64,000 nucleotides of DNA from contig REGQ01000019.1 of the NCBI GenBank assembly GCA_004134985.1, forward strand, positions 1 to 64,000, written 5' to 3'. Source of the stretch: Paenibacillaceae bacterium (GTDB lineage Bacteria; Bacillota; Bacilli; Paenibacillales; Paenibacillaceae). Shown here piece after piece: positions 1 through 6,813 of this stretch. A program made the position numbers and the translations under genes. A model generated the notes under the pieces. The model was given only the letters and a program-made list of their open reading frames with translations. It had not been told where the DNA came from and ran no database searches. Every line of letters begins with the position of its first letter. The first letter of the stretch is position 1.

Positions 1-268
1 CAAAACGGCTAAAAAGCCAGCGCCTTTTGTGTTACTAGCCGGGGCCGCTGTCTAGAAAACTGAAGCAAGTCCAAACCAAAAAAAATGAGGTGTCGTTACG
101 TTCAATTAGAGGTGGGCTTTTTTTTGTTTTTTTGGAGTGCCGCATGGGAATAAGCGAGAGCTAGAAACGTACCCAATAGGATCTACGAAAATTGCTAGCA
201 CACAATGAAGCATTACAGGGAAGCAGCATTGTAAATCTTCTCATGTTAGGTTGTTTGCAAGTTTTCTG

Positions 269-356
269 GCATTTGAGGCCAATTAAGAGCTGTGGCAAGC
301 GTTAGCGCAAGATCCCCACGAACACCCACGAAATTGAAAGCACTTTAACAAAGGGA
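269..356 (-). repeat. Fragment of the ~560-bp miniature element family
   Basis: Read on the minus strand, this stretch aligns over about 88 bp with the middle of the two full-length elements at 25333-25894 and 45595-46152. It shares the segments CCCTTTGTTAA, CTTGCGCTAACGCTTGCC and ACAG-CTTAA-TGGCC. Neither terminal inverted repeat is present, so this is an old, truncated copy. Apart from it I see nothing definite in positions 1-433; a T-rich tract near 117-132 could be the end of a terminator. Confidence 0.75.
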
Positions 357-433
357 ACATGGCGGTTTGTCAGCGACCACCAGCAACGCCCCAACTGGAA
401 CTTGCCGGATAGCCATTTCGAAAAGATTAGACA

Positions 434-475
434 AACTCAGTATCATATGTTACTATTAACATATGATACTGAGTT
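434..475. promoter_or_regulatory. Perfect 19-bp palindrome, probable PadR operator
   Basis: Arms 434-452 and 457-475 are exact reverse complements around the 4-nt centre CTAT. The core reads ATGT-N8-ACAT, the arrangement known for PadR-family operators. It ends 16 bp before the PadR start codon, just ahead of the ribosome-binding site, which suggests autorepression. A transcript through it would also form a stable hairpin. The sequence and symmetry are seen directly; binding by this PadR is inferred. Confidence 0.7.
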
Positions 476-491
476 AAACGAGGTGAAAGCA

Positions 492-1034
492 ATGTCAATT
501 AAAATGGCTATTTTAGGAATTTTGAGCTGGAAATCTTCAACAGGGTATGATTTAAAGAAAATCATTGAGGAATCTACGGCTATGTACTGGTCAGGAAACA
601 ACAATCAAATTTACAAATCCTTGGTACAGCTTCTTGATGAGGAATTTGTCACGAATGAGGTTCAGCATCAGGACAGCTCTCCGTCGAAGAAAATTTATAC
701 GATAACGAATAAAGGCCGTGCCGCGTTGAAAGAGTGGGTGCTCTCCCCGCCCGATCTGCCCGAGTTTAAAAAAGGTTTTTTGACACAACTCGCCTGGGCA
801 GACCAGCTTGCCCCTAAAGAGCTGGAGCAGCTTATATCCGCCTACGAAAACGAGATCAGCTTGCAACTGGCGATGCAGCAAGAGAAACAGAGACGAGCGT
901 TATTTGCCCCGGCCCGTACGCCGCGTGAAATCATGCTGTGGCAGATGATCGATGACAACATCGTCTCTTCTTTTAACAATGAGCTTATTTGGATTCAAAA
1001 TCTGCGCAAAACATTGCAGGGGAATGAGCAGTAA
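492..1034 (+). CDS. PadR family transcriptional regulator
   Basis: A DNA-binding repressor of 180 residues. Residues 4-80 form the PadR winged helix (MAILGILSWKSSTGYDLKK, then an IYKSLVQLLDEEF recognition segment and a wing ending ITNKGRAALKEWV). The remainder is the helical dimerisation domain (Vir_act_alpha_C type). I chose ATG 492, preceded by GAGGTGAAAG, because the reading frame upstream runs through a perfect palindrome that looks like the operator. The next gene, a DUF4180 protein, starts 15 bp downstream and is probably cotranscribed. The inducing ligand cannot be read from the sequence. Confidence 0.9.
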   Translation: MSIKMAILGILSWKSSTGYDLKKIIEESTAMYWSGNNNQIYKSLVQLLDEEFVTNEVQHQDSSPSKKIYTITNKGRAALKEWVLSPPDLPEFKKGFLTQLAWADQLAPKELEQLISAYENEISLQLAMQQEKQRRALFAPARTPREIMLWQMIDDNIVSSFNNELIWIQNLRKTLQGNEQ

Positions 1035-1049
1035 GGAAGGAGTATTTAA

Positions 1050-1421
1050 ATGAATAGTAGACTAAATTATCAAATCGTGGAACAAAACAACAAAACTTAT
1101 GTAGAATGCTTATCTGCCAATGCCCTACTCGCAACTGAACAGGATGCTGTAGATGTGATTGCCATTTGTTTTGAAAATAATACCCGGCTTTTGCTGCTTC
1201 ACAGCAAAGCGCTCTCCGCAGATTTCTTTCAGCTTCGTTCAGGAATTGCTGGACAGTTGATCCAGAAGTTTGTCAATTATCAGGTGAAAATAGCGCTTGT
1301 TATAGAGGAAAAACTCGCAGAAGGGCGGTTTAAAGAGTGGGTGACGGAGTCCAATCGCGGTCATCATTTTAGCGTCTTCCATCACGTTGCCGAAGCTGAA
1401 AGCTGGTTGCTCCAATCCTGA
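1050..1421 (+). CDS. DUF4180 domain protein
   Basis: A 123-residue cytoplasmic protein that fills one DUF4180 domain, with the family features F-LRSGIAGQLIQKFVNYQVK near residues 61-80 and ESNRG near 100. No catalytic function is known to me. It follows the PadR gene by 15 bp behind GGAAGGAG, so the two probably form an operon; PadR/DUF4180 pairs occur in other Firmicutes. No signal peptide or membrane segment is visible. Confidence 0.8.
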   Translation: MNSRLNYQIVEQNNKTYVECLSANALLATEQDAVDVIAICFENNTRLLLLHSKALSADFFQLRSGIAGQLIQKFVNYQVKIALVIEEKLAEGRFKEWVTESNRGHHFSVFHHVAEAESWLLQS

Positions 1422-1429
1422 TCGATTAG

Positions 1430-1604
1430 TTTTTGCAGGCAGCACAAGGATCGAGATCCATTACTAGTGTATTGGAACTGTCGGTCAAGGCGCTCAATAA
1501 CACCGGACAGCTATCGCTAACCCATTATGTTGGGCATATCGTAATCGGGCTGGGCTTGCTGACGAAATTGGCTTCCACGGGGCCCGCTCGAACTGCTTAT
1601 GCGT
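1430..1604 (+). pseudogene. Remnant of a DUF418-like membrane protein
   Basis: An open stretch without a start codon translates as about 57 residues containing LNNTGQLSLTHYVGHIVIG. This resembles the GxLALTxY segment near the C-terminal end of DUF418/YeiB-type membrane proteins. A stop codon precedes it in frame at 1427 and another ends it at 1602-1604. No other part of such a protein is visible, so it appears to be a decayed fragment between the DUF4180 gene and the convergent TetR gene. The family assignment rests on one motif. Confidence 0.45.
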
Positions 1605-1683
1605 AAAATAGACTGAGCCCCGTCCAGATGGTTATGACCTAATATGATTGTCACCTTAGTTTCAATGTCCTCAAGATGCAATT

Positions 1684-2268
1684 TCACTCGCGGTATCCTT
1701 GCAAAAAAAGCGTCATCACGGTCATCGTTTCCTCCAATGATTGACTGGAATCGGGCATTTGGGCAATCCACAATGCTGATTCATTCAATGCGCCAGAAAG
1801 AAAGTGTGTCATCGCCTCAACGGGTACAGGGCGAAGGAGTCCATGCTCCTGCATCATTTGCAGTTGTCCGCGCAGCAGTCGCATCGAATTTTGCTCATCC
1901 AGTTCGCGCCATACTTCCCAGCCGAGGACCGCCGGCCCATCGATGAGCAATATCCGACTGTTCCTCGGCTCAACAGCAGCAGACACAAATGCGCGGCAGC
2001 CGAGCAGCAGTTGTTCCCACATGTCCTCGCTTTTGCCTGCTTCAGCTTCCAAACGCTGCGCGACATCATTTTGCACAGCCCCTAGCACGGCTTGAAACAA
2101 TCCCTTTTTGCTCCCGAAGTGATGATAAAGAGCTCCCCTTGTCAATTCCGCTTCATGGACAATGTCCTCTGTGGACGCATCAGCAAATCCATATTCAGTG
2201 AAATGATGGCGTGCGATCTCAATCAGCTTGTGAATCGTCTCATTCGCTGCTTCCTTGTTTCTCTTCAT
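1684..2268 (-). CDS. TetR/AcrR family transcriptional regulator
   Basis: A 194-residue repressor. The N-terminal helix-turn-helix is clear (TEYGFADASTEDIVHEAELTRGALYHHFGSK, split by the turn near residues 30-50). The C-terminal ligand-binding and dimer domain follows, containing LLIDGPAVLGWEVWRELD as in TetR_C families. AGGAGG lies 10 nt before the ATG. It lies 38 bp downstream of, and is likely cotranscribed with, the glyoxalase-family gene, whose promoter carries a matching palindrome at 2799-2817. The effector is unknown. Confidence 0.9.
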   Translation of the reverse strand: MKRNKEAANETIHKLIEIARHHFTEYGFADASTEDIVHEAELTRGALYHHFGSKKGLFQAVLGAVQNDVAQRLEAEAGKSEDMWEQLLLGCRAFVSAAVEPRNSRILLIDGPAVLGWEVWRELDEQNSMRLLRGQLQMMQEHGLLRPVPVEAMTHFLSGALNESALWIAQMPDSSQSLEETMTVMTLFLQGYRE

Positions 2269-2306
2269 CCCCGACCTGTCCTCCTGTGACCATCATGGTA
2301 AGCGCA

Positions 2307-2762
2307 TTATTTTTTATTGTTATCCTCATTTTCCTGCCAAGACTTCTCAACATACTGTTCGCTATAAGTCTCGGTGGGAGGAATGACTTTAATAACATCG
2401 ATTAATACACCATTAGGATCACTGGTAATAAAATGCCGCTGCCCGAACGCTTCATCACGAATATCCTGATGCAGGGGAAGTCCATTCGTTTTAATTAATC
2501 TTTCGTATTCCACATCCACGTCCTCCACTTCCAAATTGAGGATCAGCCCCTGCACCGGCTTCCGGTGATCCGGTGGGATCGTTGGATGTCCTGCATTCAG
2601 AATAGCCAGCTCAAAGGTATTATTATTGGCGCCAGGCAATCGCAAGCTCACATACCAGTCTGCCTCAAACACCAATTCAAATCCAAAATGGTTAATATAA
2701 AATTGTGCGCTCTCCTGTATCTTCTCCGTCAAAATAACAGGGTAAAAACTGGATGCCACCAT
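2307..2762 (-). CDS. VOC/glyoxalase family protein
   Basis: A 151-residue vicinal-oxygen-chelate protein with two beta-alpha-beta modules: [26 protein letters not shown] at the start and a C-terminal [17 protein letters not shown]. Such proteins act as dioxygenases, glyoxalases or drug-binding resistance proteins; the substrate here is not predictable. ATG 2762 is preferred over upstream starts because AAAGGAG lies at good spacing and the longer form would overlap the probable operator. First gene of a pair with the TetR regulator. Confidence 0.85.
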   Translation of the reverse strand: MVASSFYPVILTEKIQESAQFYINHFGFELVFEADWYVSLRLPGANNNTFELAILNAGHPTIPPDHRKPVQGLILNLEVEDVDVEYERLIKTNGLPLHQDIRDEAFGQRHFITSDPNGVLIDVIKVIPPTETYSEQYVEKSWQENEDNNKK

Positions 2763-2798
2763 ATGTAAACGCTCCTTTAATTGGAATAATATCATTTT

Positions 2799-2817
2799 AA
2801 CATACATACTGTATGTT
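2799..2817. promoter_or_regulatory. Probable TetR operator
   Basis: Palindrome ACATAC-T-GTATGT at 2804-2816 within AACATAC-N5-GTATGTT, 37-55 bp upstream of the glyoxalase start. Alternating ACATAC/GTATGT palindromes are typical targets of TetR-family repressors, and the TetR gene is the other member of this operon. Confidence 0.6.
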
Positions 2818-2956
2818 TGTAAATTCTGAGTAAACAAATGACATCAGCATCCGAAGGGGCGTTTTATTGTTGCTTTTGTGCGAATATGGATGTGGGAATG
2901 GATATGAATTATAGGCTCAACACCGAAATCAGTGCTTGCCTACTGCGAGAAAGGGA

Positions 2957-3081
2957 AGCGAAGGGTTGCAGGGATGTTGGAAAAACGAAGTGGTCGCTTT
3001 TTAAAGCCGGATTTGCACCTTTTGAAAATTAGAATAAGAAATCCGGCTTTGAATGGCGATTGAAACACTCTGCGAACCCGC
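2957..3081 (+). repeat. 125-bp hairpin repeat, copy A
   Basis: Matches 24214-24339 in inverted orientation. A run of about 36 bp around GAAAAACGAAGTGGTCGC is nearly identical, and both flanks are similar. The element folds on itself: an inner stem AAGCCGGATTT/AAATCCGGCTT and outer complementary ends near AGGGTTGCAG and CTGCGAACCC. It fills most of the gap between the glyoxalase promoter and the SleB-like gene; no gene is seen there. Confidence 0.75.
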
Positions 3082-3164
3082 AGCAGCACACCCGCGTCTC
3101 GTCGAGATCTGATTTTTAGGTAGCGCCGAATTCTAATCCACATTTTCCATGAAGCCTCAAAAAA

Positions 3165-3187
3165 AAGCCCGGATTGCTCCGGACTTT
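3165..3187 (-). terminator. Intrinsic terminator of the SleB-like hydrolase gene
   Basis: AAGCCCGGA/TCCGGACTT hairpin with a TTGC loop and one mismatch. Read on the minus strand it is followed by a run of T, 65 bp beyond the stop codon of the hydrolase gene. Confidence 0.7.
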
Positions 3188-3251
3188 TCTTCATCATCTA
3201 AGTGTGATGCTTATCCTGTTGCCCTGGGCTGTTACGCCTGGTCTGTAATTT

Positions 3252-4130
3252 TTATAATGTAAACACATGATTGCCGATAATAATTGTCTTCTCTCTACTT
3301 CTCACCCATTGATTATCCGTTTTATCCGGATTGTAGAACACAATGGCGCCTTTGCTTGGATCCTCACCTTGTAGTGCAGCTTGAACGGCCTTTTTCGTAT
3401 CGGCACTTGGTTTCACTTGATAGATTCGCTTATCCAGCACTGGTGAGTACTGATAATAAGATTTGCCATTAAAAGTCGTTACTTGAAAAATGGTGTCTAT
3501 GATCGTATCCGGCCATTCCGGATGTTTGACCCGATTCAAAATGGAGGCCGCTACCGCTACTTTTCCCGTGTAACTTTCTCCGCCTGCCTCCGCCTCAGTC
3601 ACCTGGTACAGCCATTTTAGTTCTTCTGATGAAGCAGCCAGCTTCGTTTCAATGTCGGTCACACTATGTATGACTACTGTTTTGCCGTTTCTAGCCAATG
3701 TCGTGCTTTTTGATTTGGCATCATATTCAACAGCTACGCCTAACTTGCGGGCAGTGTAGCCGAGCGGCACATAAACTCTGCCTGCATCATTCGTTACCTT
3801 AACAGGCAGGGTGTCACGCAGCCAGTTATCCGTTCCTGAACGCGCGTAGTCGGTATGGCTTAGACCCGCTCGGTAACTGATCGTCGTCCCGTTCATTTGA
3901 ATCACCGCACTGCGGTACTGTTCATTCCAACTTACCAGCGCACCCAATTGCCTGAACGTAATCGCCGGCACCAACTGATAATTGTTATCCACCACAATAG
4001 TTGTTTCTTGCTGTGCACCGTTTGTTTCCACAATGGCCTGTTTCATCTGTGCCGCTTGGACTGTTGCTGCAGGCAAATACAGCAACAGCGCTGTGCATGT
4101 CAGAAGTAGAATTAGAGATCGCTTTCTCAT
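3252..4130 (-). CDS. Cell-wall hydrolase, SleB-like, with stalk domain
   Basis: A 292-residue secreted protein. Residues 1-26 are a signal peptide ending AQA-like (VQAAQ). Residues 30-155 form a copper-amine-oxidase N-terminal-type stalk domain (VPAITFRQLGALVSW, VYVPLGYTARKLGVAVEYD). Residues 165-292 are a hydrolase_2 (SleB) domain with the hallmark TEAEAGGESYTGKVAVAAS and ILNRVKHPEWPDTI; the glutamate in EAEAGGE is the expected catalytic residue. SleB enzymes are lytic transglycosylases that open spore-cortex peptidoglycan during germination; a vegetative wall role is equally possible here. It stands alone with its own terminator. Confidence 0.88.
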   Translation of the reverse strand: MRKRSLILLLTCTALLLYLPAATVQAAQMKQAIVETNGAQQETTIVVDNNYQLVPAITFRQLGALVSWNEQYRSAVIQMNGTTISYRAGLSHTDYARSGTDNWLRDTLPVKVTNDAGRVYVPLGYTARKLGVAVEYDAKSKSTTLARNGKTVVIHSVTDIETKLAASSEELKWLYQVTEAEAGGESYTGKVAVAASILNRVKHPEWPDTIIDTIFQVTTFNGKSYYQYSPVLDKRIYQVKPSADTKKAVQAALQGEDPSKGAIVFYNPDKTDNQWVRSREKTIIIGNHVFTL

Positions 4131-4267
4131 TACTGGACATCGCCTCCTTTTCCCGTACTACTCTACTACAATTCGCAGCATAGTTTCCACGGTAAAATAA
4201 GGATGGACGAGAGACTAACCAAATTCTATTCCAAAAGGTATCGTTCTGCAGCAAAACACTGGGACAA

Positions 4268-5041
4268 TCACCCCGCGGCAAAAACATCGTCGAATGTAAC
4301 AATTCCGATGAGCACATCAGCAGCAGTAACTACGGGCACGGCCAGCAAACCGTATTTTTTGACGATTTCCAGCACTTCCCCGCGGGTTGTCTCCACTGCA
4401 ACGTAAATTAGCTTTCCATTCATAATATCCGCTATGAAGCTATCGGCAGCAGCCACAATAAGTTGGCGCAATGTTACAACACCCAGGAGATGCCCTTCTG
4501 CGTCTGTCACATATAAATAATAGATGGTCTCGGCATCCGTTTGCTTGGAATGCAACCGTTGCAGCACATCTGCCACCCTATCCGCCTGATCTACCGTAAA
4601 TACTTCAGTGGTCATAAGCGACCCTGCTGTCCCTTCCTCATAGGAGAGCAATTGTTTAATATCTTCGGCTTCCTCCTGTTCCATGCGCGTCAGGAAAAAA
4701 TCCGCTTCCTTGTGAGTGAGCAGGCCGATGAAGTCAGCTGCGTCATCAGATGGTAGTTCGTTAAGCATCGCAATGGCATACTCCCGCTCAAGCTCCAATA
4801 TCATTTCCTTTTGCATCTCCGGCTCCAGCTCGCTGAATATTTCTCCGAACTCTACGGGTGACAGGAAGGAATAGATGCGAAGTCTTTTGATGTCATCCAG
4901 GCTGACGTAAAATTCTGTTTGATCTGACGGATGCAGATCCAAAAAATCTTTGCGAAATCCTTCCCGACGACCGGCTTTTAACGCTTGCAGCATGTAATAC
5001 GTGTATTCCTCTTTATATTTGTACTGATGCAGTTTGATCAT
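4268..5041 (-). CDS. MgtE N-domain/CBS protein without the channel
   Basis: A 257-residue soluble protein matching only the cytosolic half of the Mg2+ channel MgtE. Residues 25-130 are the superhelical N domain (FLSPVEFGEIFSELEPEMQKEMI, ELPSDDAADFIGLL). Residues 140-257 are two CBS motifs (AGSLMTTEVFTVDQ; LLAVPVVTAADVLIGIVTFDDV). The five transmembrane helices of MgtE are absent and the reading frame ends naturally after the second CBS motif. In MgtE this region binds Mg2+ and gates the pore. Lying 98 bp downstream of mgtC, it may act as a free magnesium or nucleotide sensor; that role is inference. Confidence 0.8.
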   Translation of the reverse strand: MIKLHQYKYKEEYTYYMLQALKAGRREGFRKDFLDLHPSDQTEFYVSLDDIKRLRIYSFLSPVEFGEIFSELEPEMQKEMILELEREYAIAMLNELPSDDAADFIGLLTHKEADFFLTRMEQEEAEDIKQLLSYEEGTAGSLMTTEVFTVDQADRVADVLQRLHSKQTDAETIYYLYVTDAEGHLLGVVTLRQLIVAAADSFIADIMNGKLIYVAVETTRGEVLEIVKKYGLLAVPVVTAADVLIGIVTFDDVFAAG

Positions 5042-5139
5042 CTTGCAGCACTCCCTTCAACAGCTGAAATACGGGTTCGTCTATTTGTGTGTATATCCCT
5101 ATATCTGTATATCCTTATATCGCATATTCGTAATATGCG

Positions 5140-5850
5140 TTACAAATGCTCCACTTCAACGCTTTGAACGTGGTCAATTTTTTTGATATAGTAATAAATT
5201 TCTGTTGTGTATTGATTGTCCGGGACAGAAAGCGTCAAATCGATCAGTTGGCAGTTGTTATCGAGATCCTTCAGCTTCATATAGCGGATTTTAAACGCTT
5301 TCTTCCCGGACTTCCCTTCCTGATCCTTGCGTTCAATCATTTGAATTAATTCGGTCATCCGGTAATTGGGCTCCACCGCAATTTTGACGGCCACATCATG
5401 GCGGCTGAGCGTTTCCGGCCCTACCAGTTTAATGACCAGCGGCATAATATTAACTGCAACAATCAGCAATGCTACACCAAGGATCGCTTCAATATAAAAC
5501 CCTGCCCCAATGGCAATACCGAGCGCCGACGCTGACCAGATCAGTGCCGCCGAGGTCAGTCCGGATATTACTTCGTTGCTTCTTCGCAATATGACGCCCG
5601 CCCCGATAAACCCTACCCCGCTTACAATTTGAGCGGCTAGCCGCATCGGGTCCATATTCGGGTGATTGGGACCGCCAAATTTGCCAAATGCTTGAATGGA
5701 TACAATCGTGATCAGGCAGCTGGCGATACAAATAACCATGCTCGGACGAAGACCAAGCTGCTTATGCTTGAGCTGTCGATCAATCCCGATAAGCATCCCG
5801 AATAATAAAGCAAGACCGAGCTTCAGCATCATTTCCAGTTCCATCATCAT
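5140..5850 (-). CDS. mgtC: MgtC/SapB family membrane protein
   Basis: A 236-residue protein. Residues 1-140 hold about five hydrophobic helices with MgtC signatures (LLFGMLIGIDRQLKHKQLGLRPSM split by a turn, VSGVGFIGAGVILR). A C-terminal ACT-like cytosolic domain ends DHVQSVEVEHL. MgtC proteins are made under Mg2+ starvation and modulate membrane ATPases or transporters. ATG 5850 is chosen because GGGGG lies just upstream and the longer frame would run into the terminator at 5893-5920. Expression is probably controlled by the leader ORF and attenuator upstream. The MgtE-like gene follows. Confidence 0.9.
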   Translation of the reverse strand: MMMELEMMLKLGLALLFGMLIGIDRQLKHKQLGLRPSMVICIASCLITIVSIQAFGKFGGPNHPNMDPMRLAAQIVSGVGFIGAGVILRRSNEVISGLTSAALIWSASALGIAIGAGFYIEAILGVALLIVAVNIMPLVIKLVGPETLSRHDVAVKIAVEPNYRMTELIQMIERKDQEGKSGKKAFKIRYMKLKDLDNNCQLIDLTLSVPDNQYTTEIYYYIKKIDHVQSVEVEHL

Positions 5851-5892
5851 CTTAAACGCCCCCTTTCCTTTTCTTTTATTAGAACTGCACGC

Positions 5893-5920
5893 AAAAAAAG
5901 CCCTCCTGTGAGAGAGAGCT
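5893..5920 (-). terminator. Attenuator terminator ahead of mgtC
   Basis: On the minus strand AGCTCTCT pairs with AGGAGGGCT (two G-U pairs), followed by seven T residues, 43 nt before the mgtC start. Its 5' arm resembles that of the second mgtA terminator (both begin AGCTCTCTCT). The leader ORF holds a segment, 6049-6058, complementary to the 5' arm with a single bulge: a candidate antiterminator. Confidence 0.7.
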
Positions 5921-5976
5921 CCTCGTTTCATCCTGTATGGGTAAGCCGCATATCAAATAGACCTGCTTGATGACAT

Positions 5977-6111
5977 CTATCCCGTTAATCGGAACGGATG
6001 CGTGTTCAAACAAGGGGCACATGGATGCAGCAATCGTACAGCATGTATTCTCTCCACAGCACTTAAACGGTCAAAATAAGAACCAAGGTGTAAACTTCGA
6101 CTACTGTCCAT
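5977..6111 (-). CDS. Small leader ORF of mgtC (44 aa)
   Basis: An unannotated-type small ORF, MDSSRSLHLGSYFDRL continuing to a Cys/His/Pro-rich end (LLHPCAPCLNTHP). The start ATG 6111 is preceded by AAAAGGGGGG. The predicted transcript begins near 6162, and its first bases (CCCCTTT, 6157-6163) are complementary to that ribosome-binding site. The ORF ends 56 nt before an intrinsic terminator that precedes mgtC. The layout suggests that translation of the leader decides between terminator and antiterminator, as leader peptides do for Salmonella mgtC, although no sequence similarity to those peptides is seen. Function is inferred from layout only. Confidence 0.6.
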   Translation of the reverse strand: MDSSRSLHLGSYFDRLSAVERIHAVRLLHPCAPCLNTHPFRLTG

Positions 6112-6168
6112 GCAGAATCCCCCCTTTTATCCATAAAAAAACCGGACGATAAATTTAGTACAAAGGGG

Positions 6169-6197
6169 ATTTTACGCTGCGCCGCTGTTATTGTCAA
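6169..6197 (-). promoter_or_regulatory. Promoter of the mgtC leader
   Basis: On the minus strand TTGACA (6197-6192), 17 bp, then TAAAAT (6174-6169): a near-consensus SigA promoter. It diverges from the mgtA promoter, whose -35 begins 27 bp away. Confidence 0.75.
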
Positions 6198-6223
6198 TAG
6201 ATGCCTATTCCAATTTTTTTATC

Positions 6224-6252
6224 TTGACAAACGAAAAAACAAGGATTATGCT
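6224..6252 (+). promoter_or_regulatory. Promoter of the M-box/mgtA transcript
   Basis: TTGACA at 6224-6229, a 17-bp spacer, and TATGCT at 6247-6252, placed directly before the M-box. Confidence 0.75.
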
Positions 6253-6261
6253 TGCAGAGCA

Positions 6262-6440
6262 ATTGAATATGTCCTCGTTAGGTGAGGCTCCTATACAAAC
6301 ACAGGCCACTGCCCAGAAATATCGAAAGATGCCTATGGGTAGAACAGGGATTGCCGGATTAAGGCTTTTCATAAGGTGGCTAAGAGAATCGCATTCTCTT
6401 TACGTTGTATAGTGCCAAAACTCGACTAGGGGGAATCGAA
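6262..6440 (+). ncRNA. M-box (ykoK) magnesium riboswitch
   Basis: The conserved M-box core is plainly visible: CGTTAGGTGAGGCTCCTATA, ACAGGCCACTGCCCAGAAA, TCGAAAGATGCC-ATGGGT and TTTTCATAAGGTGGCTAAGAG. M-boxes bind Mg2+ and, when magnesium is plentiful, allow a downstream terminator to form; here that terminator is at 6467-6492. Exact ends are approximate. It controls mgtA together with the leader ORF and second terminator downstream. Confidence 0.95.
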
Positions 6441-6466
6441 AGTGTTTATTTTGTGCGCTTTTTTTG

Positions 6467-6492
6467 ACCCTCTAGCTCTTTAGAGGGTTTTT
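6467..6492 (+). terminator. M-box terminator (first mgtA terminator)
   Basis: ACCCTCTA-GCTCTT-TAGAGGGT followed by a T run, placed right after the M-box as expected for transcriptional control by the riboswitch. Confidence 0.9.
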
Positions 6493-6529
6493 ATTTTGTC
6501 ATTTTATTTCGTAAAGGGGGAACAAGCCA

Positions 6530-6682
6530 ATGGACGGCAGTCCGAGTTATTTATCCTACACAAGCAGCAACATGTTTACACAGAGGGAGAACCGTATTCC
6601 CATAGCGCTCCAATTCTTGTACGACTTGCGCCCCCGCGAAAAAAATGACATGCGATGGGTTTGTTCAAGTATGCGTAATTAA
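6530..6682 (+). CDS. Small leader ORF of mgtA (50 aa)
   Basis: Begins ATGGACGGCAGT behind AAAGGGGG at 9-nt spacing and encodes MDGSPSYLSYTSSNM, then TQRENRIPIALQFL and a charged end (DLRPREKNDMRW). It lies between the M-box terminator and a second terminator at 6724-6757. Bases 6581-6589 (CAGAGGGAG) inside the ORF pair with CTCTCTCTG of that terminator (nine pairs, one G-U), so they could form an antiterminator. Like the mgtC leader ORF it starts MD-S-S after a run of G. No homologue is recognised. Confidence 0.6.
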   Translation: MDGSPSYLSYTSSNMFTQRENRIPIALQFLYDLRPREKNDMRWVCSSMRN

Positions 6683-6723
6683 GAATTAAGATGTCGAGTG
6701 TCTATAGGCAGCGGTTCAGCATC

Positions 6724-6757
6724 AGCTCTCTCTGGCCCACAGAGAGAGCTTTTTTTT
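6724..6757 (+). terminator. Second attenuator terminator ahead of mgtA
   Basis: Perfect 10-bp stem AGCTCTCTCT/AGAGAGAGCT with loop GGCCCAC and a run of eight T, 57 bp before the mgtA start. It is too far from the M-box to be its expression platform and follows the leader ORF by 41 nt. Confidence 0.9.
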
Positions 6758-6813
6758 GTGCCATTAATTACGCAGCAAGCAGACATCAGAAGTCTGCAAG
6801 AGGAGGATTTACG

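Noticed and set aside
1517-1771. 84-codon minus-strand open frame
   Set aside because: It overlaps the TetR gene out of frame, has no convincing ribosome-binding site and no family motif.
2838-3197. Two short open frames on opposite strands
   Set aside because: They run through the hairpin repeat and a terminator; no start signal.
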